Assembly: GCA_944376795.1 (NCBI GenBank) | Contig: CALWDW010000052.1 | Span: forward strand, 1-64,000 | Direction: 5' to 3' | Origin: an uncultured Christensenellaceae bacterium | GTDB taxonomy: Bacteria > Bacillota > Clostridia > Christensenellales > UMGS416 | DNA: 64,000 nt | Part shown: positions 44,461 to 53,059 of the stretch, one piece after another | Position numbering within the stretch: the first letter of the stretch is position 1 | Layout of the letters: each line of letters opens with the position of its first letter | The notes under the pieces: generated by a model | The model's input: the letters and a program-made list of their open reading frames with translations, nothing else | Told to the model about the DNA's origin: nothing | Database searches by the model: none | Program-made: the position numbers and the translations under genes

Positions 44461-45309
44461 TTAGCCGCCCAGCGCAGCAAGTAGGCGCCGGATCCGAAAG
44501 GTGCTGTCCGCAATCCTTGAGTCCCGGTCCCAGCGGTCGGACAACGGAAAATACACCCCGTCTTTTGCCTTTGCTCCCAAATCCCATCGACCGTCCTTCT
44601 CCTGGTTGGTATAGAGCCAGTCTACGACAAAGCCCAATTTGCCGGGCGCTTGCTCGTACCGGCTCAGTACCTCTATAGCGGCCAAATAGCAGCTTGTTGC
44701 CCGGGAAGCAAATGCTTCCGGCGTTTGGTTCAGCGGCTTATCGTAGATGTAAAACATTCCATCCGGCTTTGATAGGTAATAATCTAAAAAACGGCCTTCT
44801 GTTTTGGGGGACAGCACGCCGGGAAGCAGCGCGGCATGATAGAACATCCCGAAGCCGGTTTCGAATCCGCTCCGAGGCCTACGCTCTTTCCACGCCATAA
44901 AGGCCGCCCTGTCATCCTCCGGGCTGTAGGATCCCCTGGAAAACGCCTTTTCGACAACCCGAGCCCACTGGTATGCCACTTCCAGCGCAGCTTCATTCTG
45001 CGGATCCAAGATGCGCAGCCATGCGGACAGCATCAGTTTTTCAAAGAAAGGCCAGTCGTGGGTCTTCTCGGAATAATTGTCTACCGCCTGCTCTCCCTTA
45101 ATACACTGTTCCATGCGCTTCATCACCGTCTGTATCACGGGATCCTCCGCGGTGTAGCCGAGAAAGTACAGCCGCCGGATCGCCTGCTCCGTCGTATAGC
45201 TTCTTCCAGCAACAGGCTGACTCAGCGTATGGAAATTGCCCCAGAGGCCATCCTCCTGACGCATAGCGAGAATCTGCTTCGCCCATTTGCCGTTTTTGTA
45301 GTCTTCCAT
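44461..45309 (-). CDS. Prenyltransferase/squalene-cyclase-fold repeat protein
   Basis: A 282-residue helical protein. Repeats with aromatic/Gly turns (QEDGLWGNFHT near 20-30, KDGRWDLG near 240-247) and the paired-helix pattern suggest an alpha/alpha toroid like terpenoid cyclases and prenyltransferases. Neither DXDD nor other cyclase catalytic motifs are evident, so it may be a non-catalytic or divergent member. ATG 45309 follows AAGGAGG. It follows rlmD by about 40 bases in the same direction. Function unknown. Confidence 0.55.
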   Translation of the reverse strand: MEDYKNGKWAKQILAMRQEDGLWGNFHTLSQPVAGRSYTTEQAIRRLYFLGYTAEDPVIQTVMKRMEQCIKGEQAVDNYSEKTHDWPFFEKLMLSAWLRILDPQNEAALEVAYQWARVVEKAFSRGSYSPEDDRAAFMAWKERRPRSGFETGFGMFYHAALLPGVLSPKTEGRFLDYYLSKPDGMFYIYDKPLNQTPEAFASRATSCYLAAIEVLSRYEQAPGKLGFVVDWLYTNQEKDGRWDLGAKAKDGVYFPLSDRWDRDSRIADSTFRIRRLLAALGG

Positions 45310-45348
45310 TCCGCAGCCTCCTTGCGCCAGGGCAGCATATATGTCCAA

Positions 45349-46722
45349 TCACCCTATGGAACAGGGGCTAGAAAAGAGCGCCACCGTCTCAACCCCCGTT
45401 GTCTGCGGAAACATGTCCACCGGTTGGATACGGTCGATACGGTAACCTTCCTTCGCCAAAATTGCTGCGTCCCGGGCTAAAGTTGCCGGATTGCAGGACA
45501 CATAAACGATCTTGCTGGGCAAACAAGCCGCCGCAGCCTGCAGGAAGGAAGGATGGCACCCCTTCCGCGGCGGATCCACGATGATCACATCTGGATGAAT
45601 CCCCTGCTCCAGCCACTTGGGAAAAACCTCCTCCGCCCGTCCCCCCGCATAGTGCGCGTGCGGAATGCCATTGCGGCGAGCGTTCTCCCTGGCACAGTTC
45701 ACGGCGGATTCCACTTCCTCTACACCATAGATCTCCGCCGCGCCATCCGCCAGATACTGTCCGATGGTCCCTACGCCGCAATAGGCATCATAGACCCGTT
45801 CGACGCCGGTCAAGGCAGCAAAATCCTTCACCACATCATAGAGTACCCGGGTCTGCTGGGGATTGACCTGGAAAAAGGAATGGGGCGTAATGGTAAACCG
45901 CACCTTGCCAATACAGTCTTCAATGGCCCCCTCTCCCCAGAGGGTAATGTTCTTCTTTCCCAGGATAACGTTGGTGGGAAGCGGCTGGATATTCTGTACC
46001 ACCGTACCCAATCCCCTCACCTCCCGCCGCAGGGCATCCAATAGTTCCCGACGATGGGGAAGCGCTTCCTCCCGGGTAACTAGGACAGCCATGACCTGAC
46101 CTGTACCATAGCCAACGCGCCCCATAACGTGCCGGACCAGTCCCGTATGGTTAGACTCATCATAAGCCGAAATGCCATGGTTCCTCATCCATCGCTGTAC
46201 AGCCAGCATAACGCTATGGATGCGCTCATCCTGGAGACGACAGACGTTCACCGGTATGATACGATGGCTCCGGGCTGCGTACATACCCATAGCAAATCCA
46301 CCTGGACCCTTGGCGGCTCCCACAGGAAAAACCCCTTTATTGCGGTAATAGAACGGATGCTCCATACCTAAAGCGGAAGGGACATCGAGGCCGGAAAACC
46401 CACCGATTCTGGCCATGCACTGTGCAACCATCTTTGTCTTGAATTCCAGCTGCTTCTCGTAGCGCATGTGCATGATCTGGCAGCCTCCGCATTGCGCAGC
46501 ATGCGGGCATGGCGCTTCCACGCGCCAGGGGCTGTCATCTCCTATACGTTTCAAAACCTTCCCCACCGCATACTGGGCAGTGACTTTGATGATGACCACC
46601 CGTACCCGCTCAGGCGGCAAAGCGTCCGGTACATAGACGACAAACCCGTCCACCTTTCCAATTCCCGTTCCCTCGCTGGACACATCGAGAATATCCAGCG
46701 TTATGTGCTCGTTTTTCTCCAT
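45349..46722 (-). CDS. rlmD: 23S rRNA (uracil-5-)-methyltransferase
   Basis: SAM-dependent RNA methyltransferase of 457 residues making m5U in 23S rRNA (RlmD/RumA type; Gram-positive RlmCD). An N-terminal TRAM domain (about 1-60) is followed by the [4Fe-4S] ligands C72, C78, C81 and C161. The SAM-binding DAYCGVGTIGQYLA and DPPRKGCHPSF motifs come next, and the catalytic Cys is in YVSCNPATLARD. The start is ATG 46722 after GAGG. Confidence 0.92.
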   Translation of the reverse strand: MEKNEHITLDILDVSSEGTGIGKVDGFVVYVPDALPPERVRVVIIKVTAQYAVGKVLKRIGDDSPWRVEAPCPHAAQCGGCQIMHMRYEKQLEFKTKMVAQCMARIGGFSGLDVPSALGMEHPFYYRNKGVFPVGAAKGPGGFAMGMYAARSHRIIPVNVCRLQDERIHSVMLAVQRWMRNHGISAYDESNHTGLVRHVMGRVGYGTGQVMAVLVTREEALPHRRELLDALRREVRGLGTVVQNIQPLPTNVILGKKNITLWGEGAIEDCIGKVRFTITPHSFFQVNPQQTRVLYDVVKDFAALTGVERVYDAYCGVGTIGQYLADGAAEIYGVEEVESAVNCARENARRNGIPHAHYAGGRAEEVFPKWLEQGIHPDVIIVDPPRKGCHPSFLQAAAACLPSKIVYVSCNPATLARDAAILAKEGYRIDRIQPVDMFPQTTGVETVALFSSPCSIG

Positions 46723-46805
46723 AGCGCCCTCTAAGATATATAAAGGCAACACACCTTACGTATGCTGCCCTTGTATAAAACGTTTACATTCAATATGGAC
46801 ACCGT

Positions 46806-47798
46806 TTAACGTACGCTGCCCAGCTGCTGTGCCAAGTCGTACAGGTCCTTATTAATGGTCTGCTTCATCTGCAGCGCCTCGACAATATCCATATCGATAA
46901 TCTGATTATGCCGCACACCAACCACGCGGTTGCCAATCCCCTTATGCAATAGCTCCACCGCGCGTTCTGTCATCTGGATCGCGTAGCTGCGGTCGCGTAC
47001 CGAAGGATATCCACCGCGCTGCATGTGCCCCAGAACTGTCGAACGAATCTCTAATCCCGTCCGTTGGACAAGTGCATCGCAAAGGACCTCCGCCCGGTTC
47101 GGCGTGTCATATTCCACCCCTTCCGCCAGGATAATCAGGCCGCTCTTGGCGCCCTCACTCGAAAGCTTGGTGAGGCGTTTGGCAATATTCTCCATATCAT
47201 ACGGGGTTTCGTACTGAATCTCTGGCACAAGGATATAGTCCGCCCCCACGACAAGGCCCACTGACAAGGCAATATCCCCACAGCGGCGGCCCATCACCTC
47301 AATGATGCCAAACCGATGATGGCTGGTCATGGTATCCCGAATCTTCATCGCCGCTTCGGTCGCCGTATTGCATGCCGTATCATAGCCAATGGTGAAATCC
47401 GTATAGGCCAAGTCGTTATCAATAGTTCCGGGAAGACCAATGGTGGGAATCCCCCGCTCCGAAAGGGTCTGGGCTCCGCGGTACGAACCGTCACCGCCGC
47501 AGACAATGATGCCCTCAATACCAAACTCGCGGACGACGGTTGCAGCCTCATCCCGTCCTTCATCGGTCATCATGGCCTTACACCGGGCGGTACCCAGGCA
47601 AGTTCCCCCCAAATCCAAGCAGTTTCCCAGTTCCTTCGCCGTCAGCTCATGAACACGGCGCTCAATCAGGCCCTGATACCCGTCTTCGATACCCATGACC
47701 TTCATACCGCGAGCGTGGGCCGCACGAACCGTCGACCAAATCACCGCATTCATGCCCGGAGCATCGCCGCCGCTGGTCAGTACGCCAATACACTTCAT
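46806..47798 (-). CDS. pfkA: ATP-dependent 6-phosphofructokinase
   Basis: Committed-step glycolytic enzyme making fructose-1,6-bisphosphate. The 330 residues are the usual bacterial length. Seen are the ATP loop TSGGDAPGMNA (8-18), CGGDGSYRGA (about 101-110) with the Gly of ATP-using enzymes, the catalytic TIDNDLAYTDFTIGYDTA (about 125-142), MGRRCGDIA and the effector-site arginines. It is separated from mtrB by about 70 bases. Glucokinase, PFK and pyruvate kinase all lie in this 64 kb window. Confidence 0.96.
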   Translation of the reverse strand: MKCIGVLTSGGDAPGMNAVIWSTVRAAHARGMKVMGIEDGYQGLIERRVHELTAKELGNCLDLGGTCLGTARCKAMMTDEGRDEAATVVREFGIEGIIVCGGDGSYRGAQTLSERGIPTIGLPGTIDNDLAYTDFTIGYDTACNTATEAAMKIRDTMTSHHRFGIIEVMGRRCGDIALSVGLVVGADYILVPEIQYETPYDMENIAKRLTKLSSEGAKSGLIILAEGVEYDTPNRAEVLCDALVQRTGLEIRSTVLGHMQRGGYPSVRDRSYAIQMTERAVELLHKGIGNRVVGVRHNQIIDMDIVEALQMKQTINKDLYDLAQQLGSVR

Positions 47799-47866
47799 CC
47801 CATAACCCTCCTATAATTTGCGCCGCCCGCACTGCCTTACCGGCACCGGCCGCGAAATCAATTGTT

Positions 47867-48103
47867 CTATCCTTCCAGCCCTGACTCGAGCTGTGCAAAG
47901 CTAGTAAATACTTGCGCTCTCCCCCGGATCTTCATGGCAGCGGTATTCTCGGTAAACTCCGCGACCATCACCTCGCCCGCGTCCAGCTTCTCGGTATGAT
48001 GCAGGCGCGTATCTTTCCCCCGGGTCATGCCAATGACCTGCACGCCATCCTCTAGCGCCTTTATGCAAATATACATGCCGCTCCCGGCCGTATCCTCCGG
48101 CAT
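47867..48103 (-). CDS. mtrB: trp RNA-binding attenuation protein (TRAP)
   Basis: A 78-residue protein aligning without gaps over its core with Bacillus TRAP, which forms an 11-mer ring, binds tryptophan, and then wraps (G/U)AG repeats to shut off trp genes. Conserved are [16 protein letters not shown] (14-29), [11 protein letters not shown] (35-45) and [13 protein letters not shown] (49-61). The RNA-contact residues Lys37, Lys56 and Arg58 of Bacillus correspond to Lys39, Lys58 and Arg60 here; Trp-pocket Thr25 and Thr30 correspond to Thr27 and Thr32, while Ser53 is Ala55. ATG 48103 is taken, after GGAAGGTGATGA. A TGCTATAAT promoter lies upstream (48169-48174). No trp operon is in the window. 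Confidence 0.92.
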   Translation of the reverse strand: MPEDTAGSGMYICIKALEDGVQVIGMTRGKDTRLHHTEKLDAGEVMVAEFTENTAAMKIRGRAQVFTSFAQLESGLEG

Positions 48104-48168
48104 TTCATCACCTTCCTTCCCGGTATCGATAACGCATACTCTTATCAATCCAGATAGGATTTCTTTTC

Positions 48169-48174
48169 ATTATA
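48169..48174 (-). promoter_or_regulatory. Extended -10 promoter before mtrB
   Basis: Minus-strand TGCTATAAT (hexamer 48174-48169), about 66 bases before the mtrB start and 41 bases after the dnaE stop. The -35 region (TTCCTT) is poor, so activity would depend on the extended -10. Confidence 0.5.
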
Positions 48175-48214
48175 GCATAGCCTGTCTGACAAAGGAAGAC
48201 CTTTTTCCCGCAAA

Positions 48215-51200
48215 TCACGAGGAAGCCCCCTTTATCGACTGCAGAACAATGCAGGACGCGGGAAGGAGCTGATGCAGGGCCTCCTGCAGCACCTGCTCCG
48301 CCGTTACGCAAACATCCTTGACACGGTACTTCTTCCCACTGGCTTCCTCCAGTATAAAAACCGGCACATCTCCCGGATACCGAGCCAGCGTATCCTGAAT
48401 CTGCCCCAAAAGCGCAGGCCTTGCCGCACGCGGAATTTTCAGGCACAGGCGGAAATCCTTGGCTTCTTGCAGTGCAGGCTTCACATTTCCCGGCTGCACC
48501 TCCTTTGTGTCCTCCGTCAACAAATAAATATCCTGGGCGATAAGCTTTCCCGCCTCGCCTTCCCGGAGGCTTACACGTCCCACTACCTTAATGAGCTGGT
48601 CCGGCTGGACAATACGCTGCACCCTGCGATAGACGGCGGGAAAAACAATGACCTCTACCTCTCCGTACAGATCCTCCAGCGTGATAAATGCCATCGTATC
48701 ATTCTTCTTGGTCAGCTTTGTTACGCACTGATCCACGATGCCGCCGATCTGCACCACCTGGCCATCTTCCAAAGCGGACCGTCCCATTGCCTCCTCCTGC
48801 TCATCCGCAGCAAACATATCCGCATGCACGGTAAACCGCTCCATCTCCTCTCGCACCTCGTCCAAAGGATGCGCCGAAATGTAGACGCCCGTCATCTCCT
48901 TCTCCATCGAGAGAAGCGTACGGAGGCTGTGCTCCGGGACCTGGGGCACCACCGGCCGCGCCATAACGGCAGGCGCAGTGGCATCCCCCGATAAATCAAA
49001 GAGGGACACCTGACCGGCAAGATTCTCCTTCTTGGCGCGCTGTGCACCATCCAGCGCCTGTTCATAGATGGCCAAAAGTTGGCTTCGGGTTGCTCCCATA
49101 TTGTCAAAAGCACCCGCCTTGATCAGGCTCTCTACTAGGCGCTTATTGACGGCCTCTCCCTGCAGTCGGTCCACAAAGTCAAACAAATCCACATACGGTC
49201 CCCGTGCCCGTCGTTCCTGCAGGATCTGTTCTACAGCACCTTTTCCCACATTCTTTACCGCAGCCAAACCCATCCGGATGCCGCCATCCTGCACCGAGAA
49301 CTTGAGCTCGCTGGAGCGGATATGCGGCGGATACACTGGAATATTGTGGCGTCGGCAATACTGGATATAGAGGGAAATCTTGGAAGCGTTACCCATGACG
49401 GAATTCATCAGCGCCGCCATGAACTCCATGGGATAATACACCTTTAGCCAAGCTGTGCGATAGGCCACCACTGCGTAAGCTGCGGCATGGGCCTTATTAA
49501 AGGCATAGTTCGCAAAGTCCATCATGTCGTCAAAGACCTTATTGGCGATCTCTGCAGGGACGCCGCGCCTGACGGCCCCGGGTACAACCACCTTTCCATC
49601 CTCCACCAAACCATGGATGAAGATCTCGCGTTCCTTCCGCATAACATCATGCTTCTTCTTGGCCATAGCCCGGCGCACCAGATCCGAACGCCCCAGTGAA
49701 TAGCCCGCCATATCCCGCACAATCTGCATGACCTGCTCCTGGTAGACCATGCATCCATAGGTGACGGAGAGAGCATTTTCCAGGATGGGGTGATCGTAGT
49801 GTACGGACGCCGGATTATTCTTCCCTTCCACATAGCGAGGGATATAATCCATGGGCCCCGGACGATACAGAGAAATCCCTGCCACAATATCTTCAAAGCA
49901 ATCAGGATTCAGTTCCCGCATAAAGGAACGCATCCCCGCGCTCTCCATCTGGAACACGCCGTCGGTATCTCCCTGACTGATCATGGCATACACCGCCGGA
50001 TCATCCATAGACATCTGGGAAAAGTCCACCTTAACGCCGCGGCCCGCTTCAATCATGTCCAAAGCGTCCCGGATCACCGTCAGCGTCCGCAGTCCCAGAA
50101 AATCCATCTTCAGCAGACCCAGCTGCTCCACTACTGTCATGGGGTATTGGGTGGTGATAACGTCCCCATTCCGATTGAGCGGAAGATATTCGGTAACAGG
50201 AAGCCTTGTAATCAGCACACCAGCCGCATGGGTAGAAGCGTGACGTGGAAGCCCCTCCAGCTTCCGTGCCATCTCCATCAGGCGTTTCGCGGCCGGATCC
50301 TCCGAGCATCGGATGCGCAGCTCCGTCGAAACAGAGAGCGCCTTCTCCAGTGTCATTCCCAGCTCCATGGGAACCATCTTGGCAATGGCATCCACCTCGG
50401 CATAGCTCATGTTCAGCGCACGGCCTACATCGCGAATGACGGCCCGCGATGCCATCGTCCCAAAGGTAATAATCTGGGCTACATGATCCGCTCCGTATTT
50501 GCGAATCACATAATCAATGACCTCACTGCGGCGCTCATAGCAGAAATCAATATCAAAATCCGGCATTGAAACACGCTCCGGATTGAGAAAGCGCTCAAAG
50601 ATAAGATTATACCGAATGGGATCCACGGCCGTGATTCCCAGAGCATACGCTGCTAAGCTGCCGGCGCCGCTTCCCCGCCCCGGTCCCACCTCAATGCCCA
50701 CCGTATGCGCATAGTTGACAAAATCCCACACAATGAGGAAATAATCCACATACCCCATCGTTACAATGGTGTTCAATTCATACTGCAGCCTCTCTTTGAG
50801 CACGTCGGTCACAGGATCATAGCGGCGGGCCAGTCCTTCCCAGCAGAGATTCCGCAGGTACGTCTCATTATCCATCCCATCCGGCGCGTGAAACAGCGGC
50901 AGATGCAGCGTAGAGAAATCAAAGTCAAAGTGGCACATCTCCGCGATAGTCTGGGTACGCTCTACGGCGTCAGGGCACCACGGGAAAAGATCCTGCATTT
51001 CCTTTGGGGACTTCAGGTAAAACTCCTCCGTCTCAAAGCGCATACGGTCGGGCTCGTCCACCGTATGCTGGGTCTGGATGCACAGCAAAATATCCTGTGC
51101 CGCGGCGTCTTCCTTACGCACATAGTGAACATCATTGGTGGCCACTAGCGGGATTCCCGTATCCTGCGAGAGACGGAGCAACCCTTGGTTTACCTCTCTC

Positions 51201-51745
51201 TGCTCAGGGATACCATGGTCCTGCACCTCCAGGAAGAAATGGTTGGGCCCAAACATGCCTGCAAGCCGAAGAGCCAACGCCTTCGCCGTTTCATACCGGC
51301 CATCCCGCAGAAGCTTGGGAATATCGCCAGCCAGGCAGGCGGATAGGCAGATTAAGCCTTCGCTGTATTGCTCCAAAAAATCATAATCGATGCGGGGCTT
51401 GTAGTAAAAGCCATCAACAAAGCCCTTGGAAACCAGCTTGCAGAGATTTTTATATCCCGTTTCGTTCTCGCAAAGGAGGATCAAATGTGCCGATTCACGA
51501 TCCTGCGCTTCCATATCATAAAGCGTCCGGGCCGCCATATAAACCTCGCAACCAATGATTGGCGTAATCCCCTGGGCCTTGGCCTCCTTATAAAAATCCA
51601 CCGCGCCATACATAACCCCATGGTCTGTCATGGCCAGGTGGGTCATTCCCTGCTCCTTACAGGCGGTCACCAGCTCCGGGATCCTCGCAGCCCCATCCAG
51701 GAGACTGTACTCGGTATGGACATGCAGATGTGCAAAGGTAGCCAT
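48215..51745 (-). CDS. dnaE: DNA polymerase III alpha subunit, DnaE type
   Basis: C-family replicative polymerase, 1176 residues. The N-terminal PHP domain starts HLHVHTEYSLLDGA (about 6-19). The catalytic palm carries PDFDIDFCYERR (about 390-401), with the Asp pair. GPGRGSGAGSLAAYALG is the family's active-site glycine-rich loop. The C-terminal part has helix-hairpin-helix and OB-fold regions. There is no proofreading exonuclease insertion, so this is DnaE rather than PolC. ATG 51745 follows GGAGGAGG by ten bases; ten more codons upstream are open but unsupported. Confidence 0.97.
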   Translation of the reverse strand: MATFAHLHVHTEYSLLDGAARIPELVTACKEQGMTHLAMTDHGVMYGAVDFYKEAKAQGITPIIGCEVYMAARTLYDMEAQDRESAHLILLCENETGYKNLCKLVSKGFVDGFYYKPRIDYDFLEQYSEGLICLSACLAGDIPKLLRDGRYETAKALALRLAGMFGPNHFFLEVQDHGIPEQREVNQGLLRLSQDTGIPLVATNDVHYVRKEDAAAQDILLCIQTQHTVDEPDRMRFETEEFYLKSPKEMQDLFPWCPDAVERTQTIAEMCHFDFDFSTLHLPLFHAPDGMDNETYLRNLCWEGLARRYDPVTDVLKERLQYELNTIVTMGYVDYFLIVWDFVNYAHTVGIEVGPGRGSGAGSLAAYALGITAVDPIRYNLIFERFLNPERVSMPDFDIDFCYERRSEVIDYVIRKYGADHVAQIITFGTMASRAVIRDVGRALNMSYAEVDAIAKMVPMELGMTLEKALSVSTELRIRCSEDPAAKRLMEMARKLEGLPRHASTHAAGVLITRLPVTEYLPLNRNGDVITTQYPMTVVEQLGLLKMDFLGLRTLTVIRDALDMIEAGRGVKVDFSQMSMDDPAVYAMISQGDTDGVFQMESAGMRSFMRELNPDCFEDIVAGISLYRPGPMDYIPRYVEGKNNPASVHYDHPILENALSVTYGCMVYQEQVMQIVRDMAGYSLGRSDLVRRAMAKKKHDVMRKEREIFIHGLVEDGKVVVPGAVRRGVPAEIANKVFDDMMDFANYAFNKAHAAAYAVVAYRTAWLKVYYPMEFMAALMNSVMGNASKISLYIQYCRRHNIPVYPPHIRSSELKFSVQDGGIRMGLAAVKNVGKGAVEQILQERRARGPYVDLFDFVDRLQGEAVNKRLVESLIKAGAFDNMGATRSQLLAIYEQALDGAQRAKKENLAGQVSLFDLSGDATAPAVMARPVVPQVPEHSLRTLLSMEKEMTGVYISAHPLDEVREEMERFTVHADMFAADEQEEAMGRSALEDGQVVQIGGIVDQCVTKLTKKNDTMAFITLEDLYGEVEVIVFPAVYRRVQRIVQPDQLIKVVGRVSLREGEAGKLIAQDIYLLTEDTKEVQPGNVKPALQEAKDFRLCLKIPRAARPALLGQIQDTLARYPGDVPVFILEEASGKKYRVKDVCVTAEQVLQEALHQLLPASCIVLQSIKGASS

Positions 51746-51775
51746 GGCACGATTTCCTCCTCCACTATAAACCAA

Positions 51776-51799
51776 GGGCTGACGGCCGCCGTCAGTCCC
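51776..51799 (-). terminator. Hairpin between crh and dnaE
   Basis: GGGCTGACGG (51776-51785) pairs with CCGTCAGTCCC (51789-51799) with one mismatch. The minus strand then reads TTGGTTTA, so it is a modest terminator for the murB-crh operon. Confidence 0.55.
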
Positions 51800-51827
51800 T
51801 GATCCTAACCGTTTCTAGGCAATGCCC

Positions 51828-52088
51828 TTATTCCGGTAACTGCTGCAAAAACTTCACCAGCTCGTCGATGGCCTCCGCTTCATCCGGACCGGACGCAACC
51901 AGTTCAAACGTACTTCCCCCCATTAGCTTCAGGGAAAGGATCCCCATCATGGATTTGGCATTGACATGATGGGTTCCCTCGTCAATCCAAATCATGGACT
52001 TGTACTTTCCAGAATGCTGGACCATGATGGATACGTTCCGGGCAGACAGGGCCTGGTTTCCATGCAGGGTAATCTGTTTTCGTTTCAT
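51828..52088 (-). CDS. crh: Crh-like HPr-family protein lacking the catalytic histidine
   Basis: An 86-residue HPr-fold protein that aligns position-for-position with Bacillus HPr. Ser46 and its surroundings (VNAKS46MMGILSL) are conserved, so HPr kinase could phosphorylate it. The PTS phosphoryl-carrier residue His15 is Ser15 and Pro18 is Asn18 (ALS15ARN18), so it cannot pass phosphate through the PTS. This is the defining state of Crh, which has Gln15 in Bacillus and acts as a CcpA co-regulator. It overlaps whiA by an ATGA and occupies the same slot as Bacillus crh after rapZ-yvcK-whiA. Ortholog or convergent loss cannot be separated by eye. Confidence 0.85.
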   Translation of the reverse strand: MKRKQITLHGNQALSARNVSIMVQHSGKYKSMIWIDEGTHHVNAKSMMGILSLKLMGGSTFELVASGPDEAEAIDELVKFLQQLPE

Positions 52089-53038
52089 GATTCTCCCTCT
52101 CCTTTACGATATTGGTTAGCCAATTCCACCAGTTTCCGCAGCCGGTGGTTCATTGCAGATTTTGACAGCCCTGGAGCGGCTTCGCTCAGCTCCTGCAGGG
52201 TCGCTTCCGGATAGGCCATCCGCAGTTCTGCCGCCTCTCGAAGCGCGGGACTCAACCGGTGCAGTGCACCTATCCTCTCCAGGCACGCGATGGCTTCCAT
52301 CTGCCGGCCTGCCGCGTCGACGGTCTTGTCCAGGTTGGCATTTTCGCAGTTGACCTGCCGGTTGACTTGGTTGCGCAGGCTCTTTTCGGCCCGCACGTTT
52401 TCCATTGCAAGCACCGCCTCGTGGGCCCCTATGATGCCAAGGAAATCTACAACCTGATCTCCTTCCTTCAAATAGACCACCCATTGTTCTCTGCGGATCG
52501 CCGTGTGCGCGCGCAAGGCATGGGAAGCCAGCACCCGGACTATGAGCTGGGCCATCTCTTCATCCCGCGCAGCGATCTCCAGATGATAGCCGCCGGACGG
52601 ATCGCTGATGGTGCCAGCAGCCAGAAAAGCTCCGCGCAGGAAAGCCGCCTTGCAGCACGGACGATCAATCCTCCCATCGGGAAGCTGCGGCGCTTCCGGG
52701 TCCCAGTCCCCCGAAAGATGAATACCCGCGTCTTCCAGCACACTGGCCGCCGCGCCCGCTTCCATGATATGCAGTTGAAAACTGTTTTTCTTCTGAAGGC
52801 GCCGTCCCTCCCGCATGGTCATCTGACCCTGGACATGGTAGAGCGACCGAATGAGGGCAGCCATCCGGCGGGCTACCTCCAGGCTTTCCGTATCGAAGCG
52901 AAGCCCCAGCTTGCCGCCGGAAAGGATCTCAATGGTCCCGCCCATGCGTACCATGGCCGCCGTCTCTGCACGGCGGCAACAGCGTTTTCCCAGGGACAGC
53001 CCTGCCAATTCCTCCTTAGCGTTGGACGAAAACGACAC
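52085..53038 (-). CDS. whiA: WhiA sporulation/division regulator
   Basis: DNA-binding protein of 317 residues with an N-terminal LAGLIDADG-like fold (EELAGLSLGKRCCRRAETAAM...; RGAFLAAGTISDP, about 137-149) and a C-terminal helix-turn-helix (SPALREAAELRMAYPEATL...MNHRLRKLVELA, about 260-310). In Gram-positives WhiA affects cell division and, in Streptomyces, sporulation; nuclease activity is lost. It lies between yvcK and crh as in Bacillus. Confidence 0.94.
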   Translation of the reverse strand: MSFSSNAKEELAGLSLGKRCCRRAETAAMVRMGGTIEILSGGKLGLRFDTESLEVARRMAALIRSLYHVQGQMTMREGRRLQKKNSFQLHIMEAGAAASVLEDAGIHLSGDWDPEAPQLPDGRIDRPCCKAAFLRGAFLAAGTISDPSGGYHLEIAARDEEMAQLIVRVLASHALRAHTAIRREQWVVYLKEGDQVVDFLGIIGAHEAVLAMENVRAEKSLRNQVNRQVNCENANLDKTVDAAGRQMEAIACLERIGALHRLSPALREAAELRMAYPEATLQELSEAAPGLSKSAMNHRLRKLVELANQYRKGEGES

Positions 53039-53059
53039 CCAATCCCCCCCCGCGTCAAG

